Below are positions 1-11,167 of a stretch of 64,000 nucleotides of DNA, piece by piece (the first letter of the stretch is position 1; each line of letters opens with the position of its first letter). The position numbers were made by a program, and so were the translations under genes. The DNA comes from Xenopus tropicalis. Lineage: Eukaryota > Chordata > Amphibia > Anura > Pipidae. The notes beneath the pieces were generated by a model, which saw nothing but the letters and a program-made list of their open reading frames with translations, was not told the DNA's origin and made no database searches. The DNA lies in the NCBI RefSeq assembly GCF_000004195.4, contig NC_030683.2, forward strand, positions 1,600,620 to 1,664,619, written 5' to 3'.

Positions 1-399
1 CTTTGCTAAACATCAAGAAAGATATGAATTATGAGCTTTTCATCAGCGGCCGCGGGAGGATCAATAGGAGCGAGGGATCTAGATAAGCACATTTAGTAAT
101 TACCGCTCACAAGTCCATCAATCACCGTAACAACGCACTTCAGAAAAGTTTTTTAAAAATTTTAATTTTTTTTTTGGATTTATTAACGAGCCCGAAGATT
201 CTCATCTCTTTTATAGAGAGTTTTTTTTTCAAGGAAATTTAATTTCATCTTCAAAAGGAGTTATATAAATATCAATTTAGCAGCGGCCGCCCCGGCGCAT
301 TCATATTAACGAGGGAATCAATCAGTCATTGGCCGCCCTTCATCCATCTCCCGCTAATTGTGCCCGAAATAATCAATCCCCGCCAACAAAACCACCTGG
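1..399. other. Left-edge DNA without recognisable gene
   Basis: AT-rich, single-copy-looking sequence with two NotI octamers (GCGGCCGC) near positions 50 and 284. Open frames are short and stop-rich. No repeat family was recognised. Confidence 0.6.
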
Positions 400-2376
400 C
401 CCCCCCATCCTTCCCCCTAATGAGCCCCCCCATCCCTCCGACTAATGAGCCCCCCCATCCTCCCCCTAATGAGCCCCCCATCCCTCCCCCTAATGAGCCC
501 CCCATCCCTCCCCCTAATGAGCCCCCCCATCCTTCCCCCTAATGAGCCCCCCCATCCATCCCCTAATGAGCCCCCCATCCCTCCCCCTAATGAGCCCCCC
601 ATTCCCTCCCCCTAATGAGCCCCCCATCCCTCCCCCTAATGAGCCCCCCCATCCCTCCGACTAATGAGCCCCCCCATCCCTCCCCCTAATGAGCCCCCCC
701 ATCCCTCCCCTAATGAGCCCCCCATCCCTCTGACTAATGAGCCCCCCATCCTTCCCCCTAATGAGCCCCCCATCCCTCCCCTAATGAGGCCCCCCCATCC
801 CTCCCCCTAATGAGCCCCCCCATCCCTCCCCCTAATGAGCCCCCCATCCCCCTAATGAGCCCCCCATCCCCCTAATGAGCCCCCCCATCCCTCCGGCTAA
901 TGAGCCGCGCCATCCCCCTAATGAGCCCCCCCATTCCCCTTAATGAGTCCCCCCCATCCCTCCGGCTAATGTGCCCCCCATCCCCCTAATGAGCCCCCCA
1001 TCCCCTAATGAGCCCCCCCCATTCCCTCCGGCTAATGAGCCCCCCATCCCCCTAATGAGCCCCCTAATGAGCCCCCCATCCCCCTAATGAGGCCCCCCAT
1101 TCCCCCTAATGAGACCCCCCATCCCTCCGGCTAATGAGCCCCCCATCCCCCTAATGACGCCCCCCATCCCCCCTAATGAGCCCCCCATCCCCCTAATGAG
1201 CCCCCCCATCCCTCGGCTAATGAGCCCCCCCATCCCCACTAATGAGCCCCCCATCCCCTAATGAGCCCCCAATCCCCCTAATGAGCCCCCCCATCCCTCC
1301 GGCTAATGAGCCCCCCCATCCCCCTAATGAGCCCCCCCATCCCTCCAGCCTAATGAGCCCCCCCATGCCCCCTAATGAGCCCCCGATCCCTCCCCCTAAT
1401 GCGCTCCCCCATCCCCCTAATGAGCCCCCCATCCTCCGGGCTGAATGGAGCACCCCCCCATCCCTCGCCCCCATAATGAGCCCCCCATCCCTCCGGCTAA
1501 TGAGCCCCCCACATTCCTCCGCCTAATAAGCCCCCCCCCATTCCTCCCCCTAATGAGCCCCCCCATTCCTCCGGCTAATGAGCCCCCCCATCCCCTAATG
1601 AGCCCCGCCATCCCCCTGAATGAAGCCCCCCCCAATCCCCATAGATGAGGGCCCCCCATCCCCCTCAATGAAGACCCCCCATCGCCCCTATGAGCCCCCC
1701 CACTCCCTCCGGCTAATGAGGCCCCCCATCCCTCCTAATGAGCCCCCCATGCCCCCTAATGAGCCCCCCCAATCCCCCTAATGAGCCCCCCCATGCCCTC
1801 CCGGCTAATGAGCCCCCATCCCCCCTAATGAGCCCCCCCCCATCCCCTCCAGCTAATGAGCCCCCCCATCCCCTGAATGAGCCCCTCCATCCCTCCCCTC
1901 TAATGAGCCCCCCATCCCCCTAATGAGCCCCCCATCCCTCCGGCTAATGAGCCCCCCCATCCCTCCCCCTAATGAGCCCCCCATCCCCCTAATGAGCCCC
2001 CCCATCCCTCCGGCTAATGAGCCCCCCCATCCCTCCCCCTAATGAGCCCCCATCCCCCTAATGAGCCCCCCCCCATTCCTCCCCTAATGAGCCCCCCCAT
2101 TCCTCCCCACCTAATGAGCCCCCCCCATTCCTCCCCCTTAATGAGCCCCCCCATTCCTTCCCCTAATGAGCCCCCCCATTCTCCCCCTAATGAGCCCCCC
2201 CCATTCCTCCCCCTAATGAGCCCCCCCATTCCTCCCCCTAATGAGCCCCCCCCATTCCTCCCCTAATGAGCCCCCCCATTCCTCCCCCTAATGAGCCCCC
2301 CCCATTCCTCCCCCTAATGAGCCCCCCATTCTCCCCCTAATGAGCCCCCCCATTCCTCCCCCTAATGAGCCCCCCA
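400..2376. repeat. C-rich minisatellite, 24-bp unit
   Basis: About 80 imperfect copies. The unit is a run of 6-8 C, then ATCCCTCC, then CCCTAATGAG; 18-20-bp deletion variants (CCCCCCATCCCCCTAATGAG) are common between about 840 and 2000. Most variation is C-run length and CCTCCGGC versus CCTCCCCC. The short Pro-rich frames on one strand and Gly-rich frames on the other are by-products. Confidence 0.97.
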
Positions 2377-2667
2377 ATTGTTTAGCCACGCGGTGGCCTT
2401 TCCCTTTAATTAAATCTGTGAGTTACAATGTGTCGCTGAAACGATTTCTCACAACCGGAAACAATGGGATCAAACTCTGCGCAAACGATCATTCACATTC
2501 TGTTAATTACACGAAATGAACATTAATTAGAGCCTGAAACCCTGATACTGAGGCTCCGCCTCCCAATAACGAACATTTCCTTCCAAGAATTCTCTCTACA
2601 TTTATATTATTCAATATTATATTTATATTGACATTATATTTCAAAAGGGACGAGACTTTACTGAGCC
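2377..2667. other. Spacer without recognisable gene
   Basis: AT-rich spacer between two arrays. No repeat family or coding signal seen. Confidence 0.55.
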
Positions 2668-3393
2668 TTCATTACTGCCCCCCTTATATATTTATATATA
2701 GTGGACCCCCCCTTAACTGCCCCCCCCCCCCCAGTGTAACCAATCCCAACTGGGCCAGCCTTTCCCCATAACTGAGCCCATTCCCTTTATCAGCTTAGTC
2801 GCTCTTCCCTGTACTTTCTCTATTTCATTACTGCCCCCCTTATATATTTATATATAGTGACCCCCCCCTTAACTGCCCCCCCCCCCCCCCAGTGTAACCA
2901 ATCCCAACTGGGCCAGCCTTTCCCCATAACTGAGCCCATTCCCTTTATCAGCTTAGTCGCTCTTCCCTGTACTTCTCTATTTCATTACTGCCCCCCCTTA
3001 TATATTTATATATAGTGACCCCCCCTTAACTGCCCCTTCCCCAGTGGTAACCAATCCCAACTGGGCCAGCCTTTCCCCATAACTGAGCCCATTCCCTTTA
3101 TCAGCTTAGTCGCTCTTCCCTGTACTTTCTCTATTTCATTACTGCCCCCCCTTATATATTTATATATAGTGACCCCCCCTTAACTGCCCCCCCCCCCCCC
3201 CCAGTGTAACCAATCCCAACTGGCCAGCCTTTCCCCATAACTGAGCCCATTCCCTTTATCAGCTTAGTCGCTCTTCCCTGTACTTTCTCTATTTCATTAC
3301 TGCCCCCCCCTTATATATTTATATATAGTGACCCCCCCTTAACTGCCCCTTCCCCAGTGTAACCAATCCCAACTGGGCCAGCCTTTCCCCATA
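2668..3393. repeat. Tandem repeat, about 157-bp unit, 4.6 copies
   Basis: Five anchors of TTATATATTTATATATAGTG recur every 153-160 bp. Each unit runs from ATTACTGCCCCCC through the AT-rich core, a variable C run (4 to 16 C), CCAATCCCAACTGGGCCAGC and TTAGTCGCTCTTCCCTGTAC. Length differences come almost entirely from the C run. The last copy is truncated after the CCTTTCCCCATA block. Confidence 0.95.
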
Positions 3394-4076
3394 GTAATTA
3401 TATTGCCCCTTAGAGGGCACCTATCATAGAATGTTTTTCTCCCAATAGAAATGACTGAAGGTTATATCACACAGGTACCAGGCCCGGTGCCAGGGGGCAT
3501 TAGGGGCAGAGATAATGGGCTCATTGCCCTGATTATTTGCCAGTCACTGGCAGCCACGTGGGTGCCCAGAACCCCACAGAACCGACCCGCTCCCTCTGAC
3601 TTGGGATTAAGCTCTTCCACTCCATGGACCTGACTTTGTCTTTCCCAGAATTCAGAGCAAGTTTTATGGGGCCCCTGGGAGCCATTAACCCTTCTCCTTG
3701 AGGGCCGGGTCCAGCCCAGAGGCTTGGTGCCCCCCAGTCTCACCCCCCAGTCTGACTGCGCTTCCCCTGCCAATAACACAAGTTAATCAGCTCAATTCCA
3801 GCTTTTTGATGGTTTCCCAACCGGAGCCCCAATATTCCAACATGGCCCCCCAGCTGCCCCCCCGGTACTTACTGAGCGGAACCAACAGGCACTTTGCATT
3901 TATTATTATAGATACTGAGTCCATCAGATTAAAGGGCAAGTTCTGCCTCCTTCTGTCTGACTAACGGAAACGGGGCCCCTCGCTGGGCACAAACTGGGGC
4001 TCAATGGCTTTTGGAATTAGTAGGGTTTCCATCCGGCCGCCATTTCCCTGGCCAAGTGAGTAAAATGTAACCCTTT
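3394..4076. other. Spacer without recognisable gene
   Basis: Single-copy-looking sequence, moderately GC-rich. Open frames of up to about 105 codons exist on both strands but show no recognisable domain and no convincing splice structure. Confidence 0.5.
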
Positions 4077-5356
4077 CCCCTCTGTTACCCATGGGACTGT
4101 CTCTCCTTCCCCTCTGTTACCCATGGGACTGTCTCTATTTCCCCTCTGTTACCCATGGGACTGTCTCTCCTTCCCCTCTGTTACCCATGGGACTGTCTCT
4201 ATTTCCCCTCTGTTACCCATGGGACTGTCTCTCCTTCCCCTCTGTTACCCATGGGACTGTCTCTATTTCCCCTCTGTTACCCATGGGACTGTCTCTATTT
4301 CCCCTCTGTTACCCATGGGACTGTCTCTCCTTCCCCTCTGTTACCCATGGGACTGTCTCTCCTTCCCCTCTGTTACCCATGGGACTGTCTCTATTTCCCC
4401 TCTGTTACCATGGGACTGTCTCTATTTCCCCTCTGTTACCCATGGGACTGTCTCTCCTTCCCCTCTGTTACCCATGGGACTGTCTCTATTTCCCCTCTGT
4501 TACCCATGGGACTGTCTCTATTTCCCTCTGTTACCCATGGGACTGTCTCTATTTCCCCTCTGTTACCCATGGGACTGTCTCTCCTTCCCTCTGTTACCCA
4601 TGGGACTGTCTCTCCTTCCCCTCTGTTACCCATGGGACTGTCTTCTCCTTCCCCTCTGTTACCCATGGGACTGTCTCTATTTCCCTCTGTTACCCATGGG
4701 ACTGTCTCTATTTCCCCTCTGTTACCCATGGGACTGTCCTCTATTTCCCCTCTGTTACCCATGGGACTGTCTCTATTTCCCTTCTGTTACCCATGGGACT
4801 GTCTCTCCTTCCCCTCTGTTACCCATGGGACTGTCTCTCCTTCCCTCTGTTACCCATGGGACTGTCTCTCCTTCCCCTCTGTTACCCATGGGACTGTCTC
4901 TCCTTCCCCTCTGTTACCCATGGGACTGTCTCTCCTTCCCCTCTGTTACCCATGGGACTGTCTCTATTTCCCCTCTGTTACCCATGGGACTGTCTCTATT
5001 TCCCCTCTGTTACCCATGGGACTGTCTCTATTTCCCCTCTGTTACCCATGGGACTGTCTCTATTTCCCCTCTGTTACCCATGGGACTGTCTCTCCTTCCC
5101 CTCTGTTACCCATGGGACTGTCTCTCCTTCCCCTCTGTTACCCATGGGACTGTCTCTCCTTCCCCTCTGTTACCCATGGGACTGTCTCTCCTTCCCCTCT
5201 GTCACCCATGGGACTGTCTCTATTTCCCCTCTGTTACCCATGGGACTGTCTCTATTTCCCCTCTGTTACCCATGGGACTGTCTCTATTTCCCCTCTGTTA
5301 CCCATGGGACTGTCTCTATTTCCCCTCTGTTACCCATGGGACTGTCTCTATTTCCC
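4077..5356. repeat. 32-bp minisatellite, about 40 copies
   Basis: The unit contains CTGTTACCCATGGGACTGTC followed by TCTCCTTCCCCT or TCTATTTCCCCT. The two versions are interspersed irregularly, and a few copies carry 1-bp indels. The 32-bp unit has no stop in any forward frame, so three overlapping frames of 400-430 codons stay open and cycle through the same peptides. That is a property of the array and not evidence of a gene. Confidence 0.98.
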
Positions 5357-5742
5357 CAGACACTAATTAGTGCTCAGTGTAATTAGTGGCACACAGACCC
5401 CCTGTGGATGGGTTGCAGGGGCTGATGGGAATGGGCGGGGCCAAGATGGTTCCCCAGTACTGTGGGAGGCGGGCCTGACCCGGTTAGTAACCCCGTAGCT
5501 GCTGAACCAAACAATAAATCATTGAACAGCACAAATGGCGGAATCGCACAAAGAAGTAATTAATGAAATGATTTAACGAATCCGTCTGCGCCGCGAGCCC
5601 AAAATAACAATAATGACAATTTCCTGCGCTCGGATTTCCTACTTTTCTCCTTAATTTGCCTCCGGAATATTCTGATCATTTGCAAAAATCTAACGACTCC
5701 CCGACTTCTCATAAAGGATTTACTAATGCGCCGAATGTGAAT
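5357..5742. other. Spacer without recognisable gene
   Basis: Single-copy-looking sequence between two arrays. Nothing recognised. Confidence 0.5.
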
Positions 5743-6596
5743 GAGAGAGAGACGCCAGAGAGAGGCGAGAGAGGCGAGAGACGCCAGAGAGACGCCAGAG
5801 AGAGGCGAGAGAGAGGCGAGAGAGACGCCAGAGAGAGGCCAGAGAGAGGCGAGAGAGACGCCAGAGAGAGGCGAGAGAGAGGCGAGAGAGACGCCAGAGA
5901 GACGCCAGAGAGAGGCGAGAGAGAGGCGAGAGAGATGCCAGAGAGACGCCAGAGAGAGGCGAGAGAGACGCCAGAGAGACGCCAGAGAGAGGCGAGAGAG
6001 ACGCCAGAGAGACGCCAGAGAGACGCCAGAGAGAGGCGAGAGAGACGCCAGAGAGACGCCAGAGAGAGGCGAGAGAGAGGCGAGAGAGACGCCAGAGAGA
6101 CGCCAGAGAGAGGCGAGAGAGAGGCGAGAGAGACGCCAGAGAGAGTCGAGAGAGGCGAGAGAGAGGCGAGAGAGACGCCAGAGAGACGCCAGAGAGAGGC
6201 GAGAGAGACGCCAGAGAGACGCCAGAGAGAGGCGAGAGAGACGCCAGAGAGACGCCAGAAAGAGGCGAGAGAGACGCCAGAGAGAGACGCCAGAGAGACG
6301 CCAGAGAGAGACGCCAGAGAGACGCCAGAGAGAGTCGAGAGAGACGCCAGAGAGAGTCGAGAGAGACGCCAGAGAGAGACGCCAGAGAGACGCCAGAGAG
6401 AGTCGAGAGAGACGCCAGAGAGAGTCGAGAGAGACGCCAGAGAGAGACGCCAGAGAGAGACGCCAGAGAGACGCCAGAGAGAGACGCCAGAGAGACGCCA
6501 GAGAGAGACGCCAGAGAGACGCCAGAGAGAGGTGAGAGAGACGCCAGAGAGACGCCAGAGAGAGGCGAGAGAGACACCAGAGACGCCAGAGAGACA
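5743..6596. repeat. Purine-rich minisatellite of 11-13-bp units
   Basis: Intermixed units GAGAGACGCCA, GAGAGAGGCGA and GAGAGAGTCGA with 13-bp variants. The plus strand is mostly purine, broken by CGCC. Frames reading Arg-Glu-rich repeats on plus and Ser-Leu-rich repeats on minus run through it; they arise from the unit lacking stops. Confidence 0.97.
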
Positions 6597-6932
6597 GAAA
6601 ATGAGAGTTCAGCTCACTGAGACACCATTGGGGGCGGAGCATTGATATTAGGGAGGCACCAAATCCACTTTTTTGGGTTCTGCCGAATCCCAAACTGAAT
6701 CCTAAATATGCTAATTAGGATTGGAAGGGGTTAAACATTGCTGCGTTGGATTTGGCGGAGAAAGGGCACATTAGCCCCGAGACATGTCGTGTAATAGCCC
6801 AATAAAGTCTCTAACGAGCCCCCCCCTCAACCCCAAACCTTGTTTGTTGCACGTCAGGATAACGGTACCCCTGCCCGGGGGTTGCAGCCCCCCCTCCTAC
6901 TGTAGCGCTAGAACTTTATATGTTACATAAGG
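6597..6932. other. Spacer without recognisable gene
   Basis: Single-copy-looking sequence; no coding signal. Confidence 0.5.
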
Positions 6933-7387
6933 TTAAAGGAGAAGGAAAGGTACAAACTCAGTAAGCAGGTAGGTAAATACAGCCATAAGCACTCACAGAA
7001 ACGCTGAGGCCTCTATCAAAAGAAACACAGGATTTCTTGTCTCCTTTTGTGTCGCATGTTCTTCTGTGTCAGACTTCCTCTCTCAGAAACATCCTTCAGG
7101 GCACGGGCACGAGTCTGCTCAGTTTGCTCCTCTCTCCCCCTTTCTTCCTCTGCCCCCTTCCCATCAGAATTCTCTCCCCCTCCCCTCTCTGCTGTAATCT
7201 GAGCTACCAGCAGCCAGAGCTGCAGCAGGAAGCTACTGAGACTGAGCTAAAATGGCGGCTGCTATCTTAAACAGAGGGAGCTGGTAGGGCTGTTTCTTTC
7301 TGCAGAATAAATATAGGGTTCTAGGTGGCAGTAATGTGGTGAATCTACTGGCAGTAACATGGCAAAATGCCTTTCCTTCTGCTCTAA
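6933..7387. mobile_element. T2-type MITE, about 455 bp
   Basis: The left end TTAAAGGAGAAGGAAAGGTA and the inverted right end TTAGAGCAGAAGGAAAGGCA match at 17 of 20 positions. T2-family MITEs of Xenopus are known for TTAAAGGRR ends and TTAA target duplications. The right-hand TTAA has decayed to TTAG. There is no transposase; the interior holds a purine-pyrimidine-rich stretch only. Boundaries come from the terminal repeats. Confidence 0.8.
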
Positions 7388-7595
7388 GGTGGAGCCTGTA
7401 GCAATGGGATATACGATACAGACCTGGGTGAGATACCGACACTGCGCTGGGAGACACATTGTGTTATTACTTTAATTGCTTTATTAAGTCAATGAAACAT
7501 CCTCAGAATCTGCAGATTAATGACATTTCCCCAAACCGAGGCAACCGGCTCCTGACTGTTCAGCTTCAGAGTCAGAATGGAATGTATATGGGCAG

Positions 7596-8766
7596 AGTAG
7601 TGAGTGTCGAGTAGTGAGTAGTAAGTAGTAAGTGTCGAGTAGTGAGTAGTAAGTAGCAAGTAGTGAGTGTCGAGTAGTGAGTAGTAAGTAGTGAGTGTCG
7701 AGTAGTAAGTAGCAAGTAGTGAGTGTCGAGTAGTGAGTAGTAAGTAGCAAGTAGTGAGTGTCAAGTAGTAAGTAGCAAGTAGTGAGTGTCGAGTAGTAAG
7801 TAGCAAGTAGTGAGTGTTGAGTAGTAAGTAGCAAGTAGTAAGTGTCGAGTAGTGAGTAGTAAGTAGCAAGTAGTGAGTGTCGAGTAGTGAGTAGTAAGTA
7901 GCAAGTAGTGAGTGTCGAGTAGTGAGTAGTAAGTAGCAAGTAGTGAGTGTCGAGTAGTAAGTAGCAAGTAGTGAGTGTCGAGTAGTGAGTAGTAAGTAGC
8001 AAGTAGTGAGTGTCGAGTAGTGAGTAGTAAGTAGCAAGTAGTGAGTGTCGAGTAGTGAGTAGTAAGTAGCAAGTAGTGAGTGTCGAGTAGTAAGTAGCAA
8101 GTAGTGAGTGTCGAGTAGTAAGTAGCAAGTAGTGAGTGTTGAGTAGTAAGTAGCAAGTAGTAAGTGTCGAGTAGTGAGTAGTAAGTAGCAAGTAGTGAGT
8201 GTCGAGTAGTGAGTAGTAAGTAGCAAGTAGTGAGTGTCGAGTAGTGAGTAGTAAGTAGCAAGTAGTGAGTGTCGAGTAGTGAGTAGTAAGTAGTGAGTGT
8301 CGAGTAGTAAGTAGCAAGTAGTGAGCGTCGAGTAGTAAGTAGCAAGAAGTGAGTGTCGAGTAGTAAGTAGTAAGTAGTGAGTGTCGAGTAGTGAGTAATA
8401 AGTAGTGAGTTTCGAGTAGTGAGTAATAAGTAGCAAGTAGTGAGTAGCAAGTAGCAAGTAGTGAGTAGTAAGTAGTGAGTGTCAAGTAGTGAGTACTAAG
8501 TAGCAAGTAGTGAGTAGCAAGTAGTAAGCAGTAAGTAGTGAGTTTCGAGTAGTGAGTAATAAGCAGCAAGTAGTGAGTAGTCAGTAGTAAGTAGTGAGTT
8601 AGTGAGTAGCAAGCAGTGAGTAGTAAGTAGCAAGTAGTGAGTTGTGAGTAGCAAGCAGTGAGTAGTCAGTAAGTAGTGAGTTTCGAGTAGTGAGTAATAA
8701 GTAGTGAGTAGTCAGTAGTAAGTAGTGAGTATTGAGTAGTAAGTAGTGAGTTTCGAGTAGTGAGTA
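7596..8766. repeat. Minisatellite built from AGTAGTA-like heptamers (28/35-bp units)
   Basis: Blocks such as GTCGAGTAGTGAGTAGTAAG plus TAGCAAGTAGTGAGT make a 35-bp unit; 28-bp versions lack one heptamer. Copies are regular from about 7600 to 8350 and degenerate towards the right edge. Long minus-strand frames rich in Leu, Thr and Tyr arise because the unit has no stops on that strand. Confidence 0.97.
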
Positions 8767-10493
8767 TGGGCCATTCCCTCTATAGAAACCGTAATGATAA
8801 AGAGTAGAAAATCTTGTTGTTTACGTAGCATTGCTGAGTTGCACCTACACACTGAGTATATATTGTTGTGCTGCGTGGGGGGCACTGGGAGTCGGGGTGT
8901 AACTACAGAGGAATCACACCCTGTGGCTGCAGGGGGGGCCAGAGGTATGGGGGGGGGCAATTAGGCTCTAGTTAATAAACAATTACAATAAATATTGGTA
9001 CAACAAGTCTACAACCTACAAACTGCAAATGGCGCCTCTAGTTACCCCTCTGACTGGGAGCAAAGGGGCAACAAGAGCTGAAGCCTTGGATTTGCCCCGG
9101 GTGGTTTATGCTTTGGATGTGAGGAAAGTCACTGAGGGGCTGCTGGGGGCCCACCTACATCCTGTAGCACCTCAGGCCCAAGGGGGCACGTGGGGGGCTG
9201 GGAGCCTTGGCCCAGTGGCTAAAGTTCCTGCACCTGATTATCCTTAGAAACTGTTGCTACGTGTGCTCCTAACTAGAAAGGTATAGGGGCTGGGGATGCT
9301 GGGAGATAAAGGGGAAGCTAAGATGTCAATGTTATTACTGGTCACTCAGGTCCCGCCCATTGATTCTCTCGGCCCATAGGGAGCCATTGCCTGTAGACGA
9401 GCCCCACTGATTGGGGGAAGAACGTGGGGAGCGGAGGGCCCCCCTGAGCCCCACAATATGTGAAGGATACAGGAAATTGCTGGGAATATTTTATTTACAC
9501 ACAAAAGTCCTGATGTTGCAGCCGGCGCCGCTGAGACCCATAAAGGGATAACAATGAGCAGTTCATGGAGAACTCGCCATAAAGCAATTCTGTGCAGAGG
9601 AGGGAGCCGAGGATAAACGACCCCCTGGTGCCTCTTTATCTGGTTCCTCTCTCACTCTCTGCCCAGGACTTTCTGCTTCTCCGGCCCAAAGTGATTGCTG
9701 AGAGGGGCCCGCCCTGTGTAATTTCCCTTTCCTTAAGCTATTGCCCCCCCATAAAGCCCCCAATAAATCATCAACCTGCTGCGGGCAATGCAGCCCATTA
9801 TAGGTATATAGCTACCTACATGTTACATGTTCCAGGGGGGGTCCATAGGGGTCCCGGTTACACCCCACCTCCCAATTACACCAGCATCTCCATATGGGGC
9901 ACTTTATGGCCGGGGCAACTTGGTGCTGGGCCACAATGATGCTAGAATTCTGGGGGGGAATGTTGCATTGTGGGAAAAAACATGGCAGCTTGCACCCCTG
10001 ATTGCACTTTGCAGGGCAGGGAGGCGGGGCGTGATGTCTTGGGGGTGGGGCAGTGATTGGCCAATTGCCGCATCAATTGTGAAGAATCCAGTTTGGACCT
10101 ATAGACCTACCAAAAACTGGGGTGTCTGGGTCAGAACCGGACCGGTGCAGCCCCAGCGCTGTGTTTGTAACTGACCCATTTAGTGGGTGTCCCCCCCCCC
10201 TGCCAGATATTGCCCCGCCTTCACTCAGTTTGCCCTGTGTCAGGGTGACTTTGCCCCAAGGACTCTCTGTATGAGGCTGCGTTGGGGCCACTCACAGCCA
10301 CTCGGGGGCTTCTCCCCCCCCCAAAGCCGCACGTTATTTCTAAATAAACTATCGATCCCGGTGCCAGAGAGAGAAATCAGTTTAATGAAAAATGACTTGG
10401 CACCGAGGGGCCCCTGTAGCCGGCCATTAATCACCGGGAGCTGCGCCTTTATAGGAGGATTTTCCTTGGCAGAGCCGGGCACGGGCAGCACAG
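8767..10493. other. 1.7 kb without recognisable gene
   Basis: Mixed single-copy-looking DNA. Several frames of 60-115 codons exist on both strands (for example 9029-9247 and 9592-9939), but none shows a recognisable domain, and they overlap in conflicting frames. I see no convincing exon, RNA gene or transposon end. Confidence 0.5.
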
Positions 10494-10797
10494 GGGCCGG
10501 CTAGTGAGTGGGGCTGGCTAGTGAGTGGGGTGGCTAGTGAGTGGGGCCGGCTAGTGAGTGGGGCCGGCTAGTGAGTGGGGTGGCTAGTGAGTGGGGCCGG
10601 CTAGTGAGTGGGGCCGGCTAGTGAGTGGGGCCGGCTAGTGAGTGGGGTGGCTAGTGAGTGGGGCCGGCTAGTGAGCAAGGTGGCTAGTGAGTAGGGAAGG
10701 CTAGTGAGCAAGGTGGCTAGTGAGTAGGGACGGCTAGTGAGTGGGGCCAGTTAGTGAGTGGGCCGGCTAGTGAGTGGGGCTGGCTAGTGAGTGGGGC
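10494..10797. repeat. 19-bp minisatellite, about 16 copies
   Basis: The unit is GGCCGGCTAGTGAGTGGGG, with 17-bp variants lacking CC and a degenerate middle containing GAGCAAGG and GAGTAGGGA. Confidence 0.96.
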
Positions 10798-11167
10798 AGA
10801 TGGCCCAGTCTGGAGTATTTCTTGCCCTGCCTGTTACACAAACACATTAGTGGGCACATCAGGCCGAGGAATAACAAGGTCAATATAAATGTAGATGCTG
10901 CGCGTTCCCTGTATCGAACCAGTTTATATTGAAGGGAACCTGCCTGGGGATTTATGGCTTTTTCTATTATTTTACTTACAATCTACCTTTATGGCAGCTC
11001 AGCGCCCTGAACTTTCACCCCATATAGTACATTTGGCAGATGATAAATGTCTCTGTGTTTATCTATCGGGCGGGGCGGCCATTATTCCTGTTATTTACTG
11101 CCCGACTTTGCATCTCCCATTAACAGACTCACAGGATTCAACTGGTTCCATCTACTCGGGATTCATG
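10798..11167. other. Spacer without recognisable gene
   Basis: Single-copy-looking sequence. A long forward frame enters the next array from here, but it stays open only because of the array. Confidence 0.5.

Noticed and set aside
47..290. Two NotI sites as cloning-vector junctions
   Set aside because: The flanking sequence does not resemble any vector I recognise, and CpG-rich octamers can occur by chance.
4091..5386. Three overlapping 403-431-codon plus-strand frames
   Set aside because: The 32-bp unit has no stop in any forward frame; all three frames give the same cycling peptides.
5656..6645. Arg/Glu-rich 329-codon frame resembling a charged coiled coil
   Set aside because: It is the translation of a GAGAGACGCCA minisatellite, and frames on the other strand are equally open.
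7489..8569. 322- and 350-codon minus-strand frames rich in Leu, Thr and Tyr
   Set aside because: Read-through of a heptamer-based array.
9029..9247. Possible small gene of 72 codons
   Set aside because: No homology recognised, no splice or promoter context, and chance frames of this size are common here.
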